Positions 46,212-55,344 of a DNA stretch of 64,000 bases are shown one piece after another. Below the pieces are notes generated by a model. That model had not been told where the DNA came from. It was given only the letters and a program-made list of their open reading frames with translations, and made no database searches. The position numbers and the translations under genes were made by a program. Source of the stretch: Paucibacter sp963740455 (GTDB lineage Bacteria > Pseudomonadota > Gammaproteobacteria > Burkholderiales > Burkholderiaceae_C); NCBI GenBank assembly GCA_963740455.1, contig CAVUEF010000018.1, forward strand, positions 3,275 through 67,274. Direction: 5' to 3'. Position 1 is the first letter of the stretch; each line of letters begins with the position of its first letter.

Positions 46212-46861
46212 TGGCTACCCTCCTTCAGTGCCTCTTCGGGCTTGGAGTCATCCTTCAGATGCGGGCTCAGGTAGAAGCCCTGCGCGATGGTGAACAAGAG
46301 AATCAGGCCCGTCGTGCCAAAGACCTTGAAGCTGGCCCAGGTCGAGGTGCTGAAGTTGTAGGCCACAGCCAGATTGAGCACGCCCATGAAAGCAAAGAAC
46401 ACGATCCAGGCGCGGTTCAAGCGCAGCCAGACCACGCCTGGCAGCACCAGGTCTTTGCCCATCATTCCCTGAATCAGATTCTTGTTGAAGAAACGTACGC
46501 TGATCCAGAAGCCCAGGGCCATGGCCCAGTACAGGCCGCTGGGCTTCCATTTGATGAAGGTTTCGTTATGGAACCAGACCGTGGCGCCGCCAAGCACGAC
46601 CACCAGCACCAAACTGACCCACAACATCGTGTCGACCTTGCGACGCAAGACCTTGAGCACTAGCACCTGGGTCAGCGTGGCGGCAATCACCACCATCGTG
46701 GCCAGCAGCACCGGCGCCTCTTTGGGCCCCACCGTCCCGCCTTGCACCAGGAAGCCGAAATGCTGGGTGGCGAAGGCTGCCGCAGCATCGGCACTGCCTT
46801 CGGTGAACTTGAAAGTGGCAAAGAACAGTATCAGCGGCAGAAAGTCGAGCAGTATTTTCAT
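46208..46861 (-). CDS. yciB: Inner-membrane-spanning protein YciB / septation protein A
   Basis: This 217-residue protein has five or six hydrophobic helices and the family start MKILLDFLPLILFFATF, together with KPSGLYWAMALGFW and LRLNRAWIVFFAFMG. YciB interacts with elongation and division machinery and affects envelope integrity; in some species it is called IspZ. It overlaps bolA by four bases. Confidence 0.93.
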   Translation of the reverse strand: MKILLDFLPLILFFATFKFTEGSADAAAAFATQHFGFLVQGGTVGPKEAPVLLATMVVIAATLTQVLVLKVLRRKVDTMLWVSLVLVVVLGGATVWFHNETFIKWKPSGLYWAMALGFWISVRFFNKNLIQGMMGKDLVLPGVVWLRLNRAWIVFFAFMGVLNLAVAYNFSTSTWASFKVFGTTGLILLFTIAQGFYLSPHLKDDSKPEEALKEGSQ

Positions 46862-46902
46862 GGGCGGGGTTGTTAGGGCGGAGGCAGAGCCCAGCTGGCA
46901 CG

Positions 46903-46930
46903 TAGCGCCATCTGACCACAGATGGCGCTA
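46903..46930. terminator. Perfect 12-bp hairpin between msrB and yciB
   Basis: TAGCGCCATCTG, loop ACCA, CAGATGGCGCTA is a perfect 12-bp inverted repeat in the 95-base gap between msrB and yciB. A U-run does not follow on the minus strand, so it is not a canonical terminator. It may be a transcript 3' end, a processing site or an extragenic palindrome. Confidence 0.5.
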
Positions 46931-46956
46931 TTGGTTCAATCGGTGCGCTCGGGGCT

Positions 46957-47358
46957 TCAGGGCTTGGGTGCGAAGTCTAGCGCGGCCGAGTTGATGCAGT
47001 AACGCTCGCCGGTGGGGTTCGGGCCATCGGGGAAGACATGTCCCAGGTGCGAGCCGCAGTTGTTGCAGCGTACCTCGACGCGCACCATGCCGTGCGTTTT
47101 GTCGACCACCCGCTCGATCACAGCGCTGTTGACGGGCGCCCAGTAGCTGGGCCAGCCGCAACCCGCATCGAACTTGGTGCCTGCCTCGAACAGCGGCGTG
47201 CCGCAGCCGACGCAGAGGTAGCGGCCGGCCTCGAAATGGTCCCAGTACTTGCCCGAGAAAGCCGCTTCGGTGGCGGCCTGGCGCGCCACCTGGTATTGCT
47301 TGGGGTCCAACTCAGTCCGCCATTGCGCGTCGGTCTTCTTGACGGGATAGTCACTCAT
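46957..47358 (-). CDS. msrB: Peptide-methionine (R)-S-oxide reductase MsrB
   Basis: This 133-residue enzyme reduces methionine-R-sulfoxide in proteins. It has the zinc cysteines C49, C52, C98 and C101, and the catalytic C121 in RYCINSAAL. C67 in DAGCGWPS is the recycling cysteine. The ATG at 47358 overlaps the stop of selO (ATGA), so the genes are coupled and probably share a redox-repair role. Confidence 0.96.
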   Translation of the reverse strand: MSDYPVKKTDAQWRTELDPKQYQVARQAATEAAFSGKYWDHFEAGRYLCVGCGTPLFEAGTKFDAGCGWPSYWAPVNSAVIERVVDKTHGMVRVEVRCNNCGSHLGHVFPDGPNPTGERYCINSAALDFAPKP

Positions 47359-48872
47359 GATGAACAAGACACTTCCAGATGCTGAGCCCAGTCGGGCGGG
47401 AAGGCGGTGTAGTCGGCCCTGTCGGGTTCGTCAAAGGGCGCGGCCAAGGCGTTCATGAGGCTGTTCACTTCGCTGAAATCGCCCTCGCGCGCCTGGCGTA
47501 TCGCCTGCTCGGCCAGATGATTGCGCAGCACCACGGCGGGATTCACCGCCAGCATGCGGCGCTGCCGCTCCTGCGCCAGCGAACCCTCCTGATCGAGGCG
47601 CTGCTGATAGCGCGCCAGCCATGCATCGAAAGCCTCGCGGTCCAGAAACAAGTCGCGTACGGCGTTGCAGCTGGCCAGGTCGGCGGCGTCAAAACGCGAC
47701 AGGCGGCGAAAGGTGATCGTGAAGTCGGCCCGGCTGGCGGCCATCAGGCGCAGCAGGTCATCGACCAGCGCGCCGTCGGACGGCTGCACTGCCGCAAGGC
47801 CCAGCTTGGCGCGCATGCGGGTCAGCAGGGCGTCGGGAAACGTGGTCTTGTAGGGTTCGAGCGCGGCTTGCGCCAGCTCGACATCGCCGTCCAGCAGCGG
47901 CAGAAAGGCCTGCGCCAGCGCATGCAGATTCCAGAAACCGACATTGGGCTGATTCGCAAAAGAATAGCGACCCTGATGGTCGGAATGGTTGCAGACATGG
48001 CCGGGATCGAAGGCGTCCAGAAAACCGAAAGGCCCGTAGTCGAGCGTCAAGCCCAGCATCGACATATTGTCGGTATTCATGACGCCATGGCAAAAGCCCA
48101 CGGCCTGCCAGTGCGCCATCAGCGCGGCAGTTTGGCGCGTCACTTTTTCGAGCAGCGCCGCATAGGGCTGGGCGGTGTCAAGGCATGCGGGGGCAAAGTG
48201 CGCGATCACAAAATCGGCCAGCTCGCGCAGCGCTTCATGCTGGTGGGTGTGCGCAAAGTGCTCGAAGTGCCCGAAGCGCAAGAAGCTCGGCGCCACGCGC
48301 GTCACGACAGCGGCCGTCTCCACTTGTTCGCGCCAGACTTCACTCGCCGAGCCAGTGATGCACAGCGCCCGCGTGGTCGCAATGCCCAGCGCATGCATGG
48401 CCTCCGAGCACAGGAATTCGCGTATCGAAGAGCGCAGCACCGCGCGTCCATCGCCCATGCGCGAATAGGGCGTCAGACCGGCGCCCTTGAGCTGCACATC
48501 CCATGGCCCGTGCGGCGTCGTGGTTTCGCCCAGGCTGATGGCGCGGCCGTCACCGAGTTGACCTGCCCAAGAGCCAAACTGGTGGCCGCTGTAGACGCTG
48601 GCCAGCGGCCGCATGCCTGGCCACAACGCATTGCCGCTGAACACGTCCAGCGCACGGCTTTGCTGCCACCAGTCGGCGGCCCAGCCCAGCTCTTGCGCGC
48701 AGGCACTGCTGCGGGCGACCCAATACGGGTCGGGCATCGGTGTCGGCGCCAGCTCGGTGTAGAAGCGCTCGCCCAGCGCGGTGATGCGCTGCAGCCAAGG
48801 CGTCGAGCGGGGAGGTTCAAGCGCGGACAGCGCGCGTTCGATGGTCGAATCAGTGGTCGGATCAGCAAGCAT
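47355..48872 (-). CDS. selO: Protein adenylyltransferase SelO (YdiU)
   Basis: This 505-residue pseudokinase-fold enzyme moves AMP from ATP to Ser, Thr or Tyr of target proteins, many linked to redox balance. Markers are VYSGHQFGSWAGQLGDGRAI, QLKGAGLTPYSR, FCHGVMNTDNMS and YGPFGFLDAF. The C-terminus ends S-C-S-S, with Cys where eukaryotic SelO carries selenocysteine. The ATG at 48872 is chosen because similarity begins just after it; the frame is open farther upstream. Confidence 0.95.
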   Translation of the reverse strand: MLADPTTDSTIERALSALEPPRSTPWLQRITALGERFYTELAPTPMPDPYWVARSSACAQELGWAADWWQQSRALDVFSGNALWPGMRPLASVYSGHQFGSWAGQLGDGRAISLGETTTPHGPWDVQLKGAGLTPYSRMGDGRAVLRSSIREFLCSEAMHALGIATTRALCITGSASEVWREQVETAAVVTRVAPSFLRFGHFEHFAHTHQHEALRELADFVIAHFAPACLDTAQPYAALLEKVTRQTAALMAHWQAVGFCHGVMNTDNMSMLGLTLDYGPFGFLDAFDPGHVCNHSDHQGRYSFANQPNVGFWNLHALAQAFLPLLDGDVELAQAALEPYKTTFPDALLTRMRAKLGLAAVQPSDGALVDDLLRLMAASRADFTITFRRLSRFDAADLASCNAVRDLFLDREAFDAWLARYQQRLDQEGSLAQERQRRMLAVNPAVVLRNHLAEQAIRQAREGDFSEVNSLMNALAAPFDEPDRADYTAFPPDWAQHLEVSCSS

Positions 48873-48986
48873 CGCGCGAGTGTAGCGATGGGGCCTATGC
48901 CCGGTTGCAAGCGAGGTTAAACTGATCCGGCGGTGTGGCGGTCGCGCCGCCCAGCGCACTCAACAGTCAATTTCTGGAGACAAACG

Positions 48987-50624
48987 ATGGCAGCTTTGAT
49001 GGGTCAGATGATGCAGATGCCCCTGCTCATTTCGTCGTTGATCACGCACGCCGAGCACCACGCCGCCGACACCGAAATCGTGAGCCGGCGCGTCGAGGGC
49101 GATTTGCACCGCTACACCTGGAGCGCCGTGGCGGCACGCTCGCGCCAGGTGGCCGGCGCGCTCGACCGCCTGGGTCTGGGTTTCAGCGACCGCGTGGCAA
49201 CCCTGGCCTGGAACGGCTACCGCCACTTGGAGCTGTATTTCGGCATCACCGGCAGCGGCCGTGTCGTGCACACCATCAACCCGCGCCTGGCGCCCGATCA
49301 GATCGCCTGGATCGCGAACCACGCCGAAGACCAGGTCCTGTTCTTCGACATGACCTTCCTGCCCATCGTGAAGGCGGTCTGGTCCAAGTGCGAAACTGTC
49401 AAGCACTGGATTGCGCTGTGCGACCCCGACAAGCTGCCCGCCGACTCCGGCATTCCCGGGCTGATGTCCTATGAAGCCTGGATTGCGGCCGAGACCGACC
49501 GCTATCGCTGGCCGCAGTTCGACGAGAACAGCGCCGCGGCGCTGTGCTACACAAGCGGTACCACGGGCAATCCGAAGGGGGCGCTGTACAGCCACCGCTC
49601 GACGATTCTGCATGCCTATGGCGCGGCGCTGCCCGACGCCATCAGCCTGTCGGCGCGCGACAGCATTCTGCCGGTGGTGCCGATGTTTCACGTCAATGCC
49701 TGGGGGATTCCGTACAGCGCGGCGATGACGGGCGCCAAACTTGTGTTTCCGGGTGCAGCACTGGACGGCAAGTCGGTCTACGAGCTGATCGAAAGCGAAG
49801 GCGTGACGATGGCCGCCGGCGTGCCGACGGTCTGGCTCGGTCTGCTCAACCATACGGCCCAGCATGGCTTGAAGTTCTCGACGATGCGACGCACCGTGAT
49901 CGGCGGCTCGGCGTGTCCGCCGGCCATGATCAAGACCTTCCGCGATGACTACGGTGTCACCGTGCTGCACGCCTGGGGCATGACCGAGATGTCGCCGCTG
50001 GGCACGGTGTGCAACCTCAAGTTCTCGCAGAGCGGGCTCAACGCTGAAGAGCGGCTGGCCGTGATGGCCAAGCAGGGCCGTGCGGTGTATGGCGTCGACA
50101 TGAAGATCGTCGACCCCGACGGCAAGGACGTGCCTTGGGACGGCACGACCAGCGGCGACCTGCACGTGAGGGGGCCATGGATCATTTCAAGCTACTTCAA
50201 GAATGAAGGGGGCGACCCGCTCATGGACGGGTGGTTTCCGACCGGCGACGTGGCCACCATCGACCCGCAAGGATTCCTGCAGATCACCGACCGCAGCAAG
50301 GATGTCATCAAGTCGGGCGGCGAGTGGATCAGCTCGATTGACGTCGAGAACATTGCCATGGCACACCCAGCCGTCGCGATCGCCGCGTGCATCGCCGTGC
50401 CGCACCCCAAATGGGATGAGCGGCCGCTGCTGGTGGTGATGAAGAAGCCCGGTGCGGATGTGACGCGCGAGCAGCTACTCGCCTTCTTCGAGGGCAAGAC
50501 CGCCAAGTGGCAAGTCCCCGATGACGTCGTTTTTGTCGACGCGATTCCGCTCGGCGCGACCGGCAAGATCCAGAAGATCAAGCTGCGCGAGCAGTTCAAA
50601 GGGCATAGGCTGCCCACCGTTTGA
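48987..50624 (+). CDS. Medium/long-chain acyl-CoA ligase (AlkK/FadD-like)
   Basis: This 545-residue AMP-forming ligase activates fatty acids with CoA. The ATP-binding loop is YTSGTTGNPKG, followed by the GMTEMSP motif, GWFPTGDVATID and the C-terminal lysine in GATGKIQK. The start MGQMMQMPLLISSLI and HAAD TEIVSRR resemble AlkK-type medium-chain enzymes. A TGGAGA site precedes the ATG at 48987. It lies upstream of the liv genes on the same strand, about 110 bases away, and may be co-expressed with them. Confidence 0.9.
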   Translation: MAALMGQMMQMPLLISSLITHAEHHAADTEIVSRRVEGDLHRYTWSAVAARSRQVAGALDRLGLGFSDRVATLAWNGYRHLELYFGITGSGRVVHTINPRLAPDQIAWIANHAEDQVLFFDMTFLPIVKAVWSKCETVKHWIALCDPDKLPADSGIPGLMSYEAWIAAETDRYRWPQFDENSAAALCYTSGTTGNPKGALYSHRSTILHAYGAALPDAISLSARDSILPVVPMFHVNAWGIPYSAAMTGAKLVFPGAALDGKSVYELIESEGVTMAAGVPTVWLGLLNHTAQHGLKFSTMRRTVIGGSACPPAMIKTFRDDYGVTVLHAWGMTEMSPLGTVCNLKFSQSGLNAEERLAVMAKQGRAVYGVDMKIVDPDGKDVPWDGTTSGDLHVRGPWIISSYFKNEGGDPLMDGWFPTGDVATIDPQGFLQITDRSKDVIKSGGEWISSIDVENIAMAHPAVAIAACIAVPHPKWDERPLLVVMKKPGADVTREQLLAFFEGKTAKWQVPDDVVFVDAIPLGATGKIQKIKLREQFKGHRLPTV

Positions 50625-50733
50625 TCACGCTTGCCGGTGTCTCCTCGGGGACTCGACCTCAGGGCTAGTCCCTAAGCCCAAGACGCCGCGCATGCTTTAA
50701 GGTCTATGGGTACTGAACAACTTGGAGACAGAC

Positions 50734-52017
50734 ATGGCAACAGCGCGTATTTCCACCTTGGTGTTGAGCATTGCACTGGGTTTGACCTTTGGCTCGCTGG
50801 TGAGCGTCGCGCAGGCGGCGCCGGCCAAGGCGGCGCCCGCCAAGGTCGCGACGGCGGGCGAAACCGTCAAGATCGCTTTCATCGATCCGCTCTCCGGCCT
50901 GCTCGGCCCGATCGGCCAGAACCAGGTGAAGACCCTTCAGTTCCTGCAGGAGAAGTTCAACAAGACCAATCCGGCCGGCGTCAAGTTCGAGTTGGTCACC
51001 TTCGACAACAAGCTGAGCCCGGCTGAAACGCTGAATGCCTTCAAGTCGGCGGTTGACCAAGGCATCCGCTATATCACGCAGGGCGACAGCTCGGGCGTGG
51101 CAATGGCGCTGCTGGACGCCATCAACAAATACAACGAGCGCAATCCGGGCAAGGAAGTCGTTTACCTGAACCACTCGGCCGTCGATCCCGATCTGACCAA
51201 CAGCAAGTGCAGCTACTGGCAGTTCCGCTTTGACGCCAACACGTCGATGAAGATGGAAGCGATCACCGCCTTCATCAAGGGCCAGCCCGATGTCAAGAAG
51301 GTCTTCCTGCTGAACCAGAACTACTCGCACGGGCATCAGGTCGCCAAGTACGCCAAGGAGTTGCTGGCCCGCAAGCGTCCGGACATCCAGATCGTCGGCG
51401 AGGAATTGCACCCGATCGCGCAGGTGCGCGACTTCGCTCCGTATGTGGCCAAGATCAAGGCCAGCGGCGCCGACACGGTGATCACCGGCAACTGGGGATC
51501 GGACTTGGCCTTGCTCATCAAGGCCGCCAACGAAGCCGGATACAAGGGCAAGTTCTTCACCTACTACGCCAGCACCACCGGTACGCCCACGGCGATGGGC
51601 GCGAGCGGCGAGGGCCGCGTCTACCAGATCGCCTACGGCCACCCCAATATGGGTGGAGAGATGCAAAAGTGGGGCGACGAGTACAAGGCGCGCTTCCATG
51701 ACGACATGTACACCTACAGCATCATCAGCATCTACAACATGCTGGGCCAGGCGATGGCCAACGCCAAGTCGACCGATCCGCTCAAGGTGGCTGTTGCGCT
51801 CGAAGGCCTGAGGATGAAGAACTTCAACGGCGAGGTGGAGATGCGCAAGACCGACCACCAACTCGAACAGACGCTCTTCATGACCGTGTGGGAGAAGACC
51901 AGCAAGAAGTATCCGTACACCATGGAAGACACCGGCTACACGCTGGTGCCGGTGCAGACCTATGAGCCCTATGTGGCGAGCACGCCGACTTCTTGCCAGA
52001 TGAAGCGTCCGTCCTGA
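50734..52017 (+). CDS. livK: Branched-chain amino-acid-type ABC transporter substrate-binding protein
   Basis: This 427-residue periplasmic protein has a signal peptide (cut near AQA-A), then the type I fold start VKIAFIDPLSGLLGPIG and FDNKLSPAETLNAFK. The cargo may be branched-chain amino acids, but this subgroup also binds aromatic or fatty-acid-like acids, and the adjacent acyl-CoA ligase makes an organic acid plausible (inference). The ATG at 50734 has a GGAGA site. Two hairpins follow the gene before livH, so its transcript may accumulate above the rest. Confidence 0.88.
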   Translation: MATARISTLVLSIALGLTFGSLVSVAQAAPAKAAPAKVATAGETVKIAFIDPLSGLLGPIGQNQVKTLQFLQEKFNKTNPAGVKFELVTFDNKLSPAETLNAFKSAVDQGIRYITQGDSSGVAMALLDAINKYNERNPGKEVVYLNHSAVDPDLTNSKCSYWQFRFDANTSMKMEAITAFIKGQPDVKKVFLLNQNYSHGHQVAKYAKELLARKRPDIQIVGEELHPIAQVRDFAPYVAKIKASGADTVITGNWGSDLALLIKAANEAGYKGKFFTYYASTTGTPTAMGASGEGRVYQIAYGHPNMGGEMQKWGDEYKARFHDDMYTYSIISIYNMLGQAMANAKSTDPLKVAVALEGLRMKNFNGEVEMRKTDHQLEQTLFMTVWEKTSKKYPYTMEDTGYTLVPVQTYEPYVASTPTSCQMKRPS

Positions 52018-52023
52018 ACCGTC

Positions 52024-52080
52024 GCTGGCGTCGATTGACGCCAGCCAACCGGGCCCGCCGGAGGCAACTTCGCCGGGCTC
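52024..52080 (+). promoter_or_regulatory. Two consecutive hairpins in the livK-livH gap
   Basis: The first is a perfect 9-bp stem, GCTGGCGTC-GATT-GACGCCAGC (52024-52045). The second (about 52051-52080) has an outer GCCCG/CGGGC stem, a C-C mismatch and a GCAA tetraloop, followed by GTTTCTTGT. Placed between a binding-protein gene and its permease genes, such structures usually cause partial termination or stabilise the upstream mRNA. Confidence 0.6.
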
Positions 52081-52155
52081 GTTTCTTGTCATCGAGCAAG
52101 CGCCTTGCCAGCGCCCATCCACGCAGCCAGACGTCGTTTTAACAGGCCCCAAGAC

Positions 52156-53172
52156 TTGGATCAGATTCTCATCAATGTCCTGAACGGTCTCAGTTCGGGC
52201 CTCTTGCTCTTCATGCTCAGTTCGGGCCTGACGCTGATTTTCAGCATGATGGGCGTGCTCAATTTCGCTCACGCCAGCTTTTACATGCTCGGCGCCTACG
52301 TGGCCTACAGCCTGGTGGGCGTGCTCGGTTTCTGGCCGTCGCTGGTGTTGGCGCCGCTGATCGTGGGCTTGTTGGGCGCGGGCTTCGAGCGCGTGGCGCT
52401 GCGCCGCGTGCACAAGTTCGGCCATGTGCCCGAACTGCTGATCACCTTTGGCCTGACCTATGTGATTCTGGAGGTGGTGCAACTCATCTGGGGCCGCACC
52501 ACCGTGCCGTTCACGCCGCCACCGGTCTTGCAGGGTTCGGCCTTCACCTTCATCCAGCATCCGGTGCAGGGCTTGTCCATCGTTTTCGGGCGCGCTCCGG
52601 CTGAGCTGTGCGCGCAGGCGATGTGCTCGAATTTTCCGATCACGCGCGTCTTCATGATGGGCATGGCGTTGCTCATGTTGCTGGCGCTGTGGCTGATGTT
52701 GACGCGCACCCGCATCGGCCTGGTGATCCAGGCGGCGCTCACGCACCCCGAGATGGCCGAGGCGCTGGGGCACAACGTGCCGCGTGTGCTGATGCTGGTG
52801 TTCGGCAGTGGTTGTGCGCTGGCGGCATTGGCCGGCGTGATCGGCGGCTTCACCTTCGTGACCGAGCCGTCGATGGCCATGGTGGTCGGGCCCATCATCT
52901 TTGTGGTGGTGGTGGTGGGCGGCATCGGTTCGCTGGCCGGCGCCTTTGTCGGCTCGATCCTGATCGGCCTGCTGCAGACCCTGCCGCTGGCGCTCGACGG
53001 CTCGCTCGCCTCCTTGCTGACGAGCTTTGGATTCCAGGTCGGCCCCCAAACCTTTCTGTACCCGATTCTGCGGCTGCGTCTGCCCGAGGTCGCGCCTATC
53101 CTGCCCTATCTGCTGATGGTGCTGATATTGATATTCCGGCCCAAGGGGCTGCTCGGCACGCGCGAGGATTGA
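52156..53172 (+). CDS. livH: Branched-chain amino-acid ABC transporter permease LivH
   Basis: This protein of about 338 residues has about eight membrane helices, with the LivH hallmarks LINVLNGLSSGLLLFMLSSG, FAHASFYMLGAYVAY and VVVVVGGIGSLAGAFVGSIL. A TTG at 52156 gives the family-type start (M)DQILINVLNGL and is preferred; the frame is open from a TTG at 52105. It is the first permease of the transporter, and livM begins one base after its stop. Confidence 0.9.
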   Translation: MDQILINVLNGLSSGLLLFMLSSGLTLIFSMMGVLNFAHASFYMLGAYVAYSLVGVLGFWPSLVLAPLIVGLLGAGFERVALRRVHKFGHVPELLITFGLTYVILEVVQLIWGRTTVPFTPPPVLQGSAFTFIQHPVQGLSIVFGRAPAELCAQAMCSNFPITRVFMMGMALLMLLALWLMLTRTRIGLVIQAALTHPEMAEALGHNVPRVLMLVFGSGCALAALAGVIGGFTFVTEPSMAMVVGPIIFVVVVVGGIGSLAGAFVGSILIGLLQTLPLALDGSLASLLTSFGFQVGPQTFLYPILRLRLPEVAPILPYLLMVLILIFRPKGLLGTRED

Positions 53173-53173
53173 G

Positions 53174-54469
53174 ATGCAGCCGGACGCGTCGTTTCATTTC
53201 AAGCCGTACAACGTGGGCCGCTGGCTGGTCTGGGGCGTCTTCGCCCTGGTGCTGGTGCTGGCCCCGCTGGTGTGGACGAGCGGCCTGGCGCAGATCATGC
53301 TCACGCAGATGGGCATCGGCATCATCGCGTGTCTGGCCTACAACCTGCTGCTGGGGCAGGGCGGCATGCTCAGCTTCGGTCACGCCGTGTACAGCGGGCT
53401 GGGCGGCTTTCTGGCCATCCACACCTTGAATCTGGCGACCAGCGGCGCCTTGCCGATTCCGGTCAGCCTGGTGCCCCTGGTCGGCGGCGCGGCAGGCCTG
53501 TTGTTTGCGCTTCTCCTGGGTTATGTGTCGACGAAAAAGGCGGGCACGCCGTTTGCGATGATCACGCTGGGCATCAGCGAGTTGATCTGGTCGATGTCGC
53601 TGATGCTGCCCGAGTTCTTCGGCGGCGAGGGCGGCATCTCGAGCAACCGCGTCATCGGCGCGCCGGTCATGGGCATCTCGTTCGGACCGCAGATCCAGGT
53701 CTATTACCTGGTCGCGATCTACTGCTTTGTTTGCACGGCGGCGATGTTCGCGCTGACCCGCACGCCGCTGGGGCGCATGCTCAACGCGGTGCGCGACAAC
53801 CCGGAGCGCGTTGCCTTCATCGGCTACGACACGCAGTGGGTGCGCTTCATGGCGTTCGTGATCTCGGGCTTCTTTGCCGGCGTCGCGGGGGGGCTGGGCG
53901 CGATCAATACCGAGATCGTCACTGCCGAGGTGGTCGGCGCGGCGCGCTCGGGCGCCTATCTGCTGTTCACTTTTTTGGGCGGCGCGACCTTCTTCTTCGG
54001 CCCCATCATCGGTGCCGTGCTGATGGTGGTGGCGCTCGTGCTGCTGTCCGAGCTGACCAAGGCCTGGCTGCTCTACCTGGGGCTGACCTTCTTGTTCATG
54101 GTGATGTATGCGCCGGGCGGATTCGCCAGCCTCATCATGATGAATCTGCGCGTTGCCGCATTCGGCAAATTGCGCAAGTTGTGGACCGCCTATCTGGCGC
54201 TGGCCGGCACGGCGCTCACGGCGCTGGTGGGCGCGTCGGTGATGATCGAAATGTTGTACGACTTGCAGCTCAGCGCGACCTTGGGGTCCGAGCTCGTGTT
54301 CATGGGCGTAACCCTCGACACCAAGGGACTCGACAGCTGGTTTGGTGCCGGCTTCGTGATGCTCACCGGCGTGTTGCTGTTCGAGCTGAGCCGGCGCAGC
54401 TTCAAGCAGCAGTGGGACAGCGTGCAGGAAGAGATCGAAAAAGACATCAAGCGGAGGGAGTCGCTGTGA
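53174..54469 (+). CDS. livM: Branched-chain amino-acid ABC transporter permease LivM, extended
   Basis: This 431-residue permease has the LivM core (about 20-330), with YNLLLGQGGMLSFGHAVYSG and AGGLGAINTEIVTAEV, plus the conserved FFGPIIGAVLMV. It continues for roughly 100 residues past the usual end, adding two hydrophobic segments (LALAGTALTALVGASVMIEM, and WFGAGFVMLTGVLLFEL) and a charged tail. The extension may be family-specific. Its stop overlaps the livG GTG. Confidence 0.9.
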   Translation: MQPDASFHFKPYNVGRWLVWGVFALVLVLAPLVWTSGLAQIMLTQMGIGIIACLAYNLLLGQGGMLSFGHAVYSGLGGFLAIHTLNLATSGALPIPVSLVPLVGGAAGLLFALLLGYVSTKKAGTPFAMITLGISELIWSMSLMLPEFFGGEGGISSNRVIGAPVMGISFGPQIQVYYLVAIYCFVCTAAMFALTRTPLGRMLNAVRDNPERVAFIGYDTQWVRFMAFVISGFFAGVAGGLGAINTEIVTAEVVGAARSGAYLLFTFLGGATFFFGPIIGAVLMVVALVLLSELTKAWLLYLGLTFLFMVMYAPGGFASLIMMNLRVAAFGKLRKLWTAYLALAGTALTALVGASVMIEMLYDLQLSATLGSELVFMGVTLDTKGLDSWFGAGFVMLTGVLLFELSRRSFKQQWDSVQEEIEKDIKRRESL

Positions 54470-55344
54470 GCAATGCAAGTGACGCCTTCCGGGCCGAGCG
54501 CCGGGCCGCTCCCAAGCCGGACCGCATCCCCTCGGGGGATCGTTCGATGTACCCATCGAATGAGGGGCAAGCATACGCTCTGGAACTGCGCGCAGTGTGC
54601 AAACGGTTCGGCAAGACCGAGATCATTCGCAACGTCGACTTGTGCGTCAAGCCGGGCGAGCGCGTCGCCATCATCGGCCCCAATGGCGCGGGCAAATCGA
54701 CGCTGTTCAATCTGATCAGCGGGCGCTTTGCTCCCAGCAGCGGCGAAGTGCTGCTGCACGGGGCACGCATCGACGGCCACAAGCCTTACGAGATCAACCG
54801 CCGGGGACTGAGCCGCAGCTTTCAGGTGTCGAACCTGTTCACGCGCTTGTCGGTGTTCGAGAACATCCGCTGCGCCGTGCTGTGGTCGATGGGCTATCGC
54901 TACGCCTTCTGGAAATTCCTGGCCGACCTGGACGACGCCAACGAGCGCACCGACGCGGTGCTCGAGATGATCAAGCTCGACAAGAAGCGCGACGTGCTGG
55001 CCACCAACTTGACCTATGCCGAGCAGCGCGCCCTGGAGATCGGCGTCACGATTGCCGGCGGCTCCAGCGTGATCTTGCTCGACGAGCCCACCGCCGGCAT
55101 GAGCCGCAGCGAAACGAGCCGCTTTGTACAGCTGATACGCGACGTGACGGTGGGCAAGACGCTGCTCACCGTCGAACACGACATGGGCGTGGTGTTCGGC
55201 CTGGCCGACAAGATCGCCGTGCTGGTGTATGGCGAGGTGATCGCCTTCGACGTGCCCGACGCAGTGCGCGCCAACGAGCGCGTGCAAGAAGCCTACCTGG
55301 GATCGGTGGTGGCCGATTCGCAGGCAGCGGGGGTGCACGTATGA
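54466..55344 (+). CDS. livG: Branched-chain amino-acid ABC transporter ATPase LivG
   Basis: This 292-residue ATPase begins at a GTG (54466) that overlaps the livM stop and has a GGAGGGA site. The domain starts near residue 42 (LELRAVCKRFG), with Walker A GPNGAGKST, the LivG-type RSFQVSNLF and Walker B VILLDEPTAGM. The family signature reads NLTYAEQRAL. The first 40 residues are an unusual lead that includes a copy of the extragenic repeat (54503-54540). The stop overlaps livF (ATGA). Confidence 0.92.
   Translation: MSNASDAFRAERRAAPKPDRIPSGDRSMYPSNEGQAYALELRAVCKRFGKTEIIRNVDLCVKPGERVAIIGPNGAGKSTLFNLISGRFAPSSGEVLLHGARIDGHKPYEINRRGLSRSFQVSNLFTRLSVFENIRCAVLWSMGYRYAFWKFLADLDDANERTDAVLEMIKLDKKRDVLATNLTYAEQRALEIGVTIAGGSSVILLDEPTAGMSRSETSRFVQLIRDVTVGKTLLTVEHDMGVVFGLADKIAVLVYGEVIAFDVPDAVRANERVQEAYLGSVVADSQAAGVHV
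54503..54540. repeat. Extragenic repeat, copy 1, within the livG start
   Basis: GGGCCGCTCCCAAGCC, a short spacer and CCCCTCGGGGG form a recognisable unit. Elements of this type (GGGCCGC..CCAAG ... CCCTCGGGGG) are dispersed in Comamonadaceae-like genomes. This copy is translated as part of the extra N-terminus of LivG. Confidence 0.6.
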
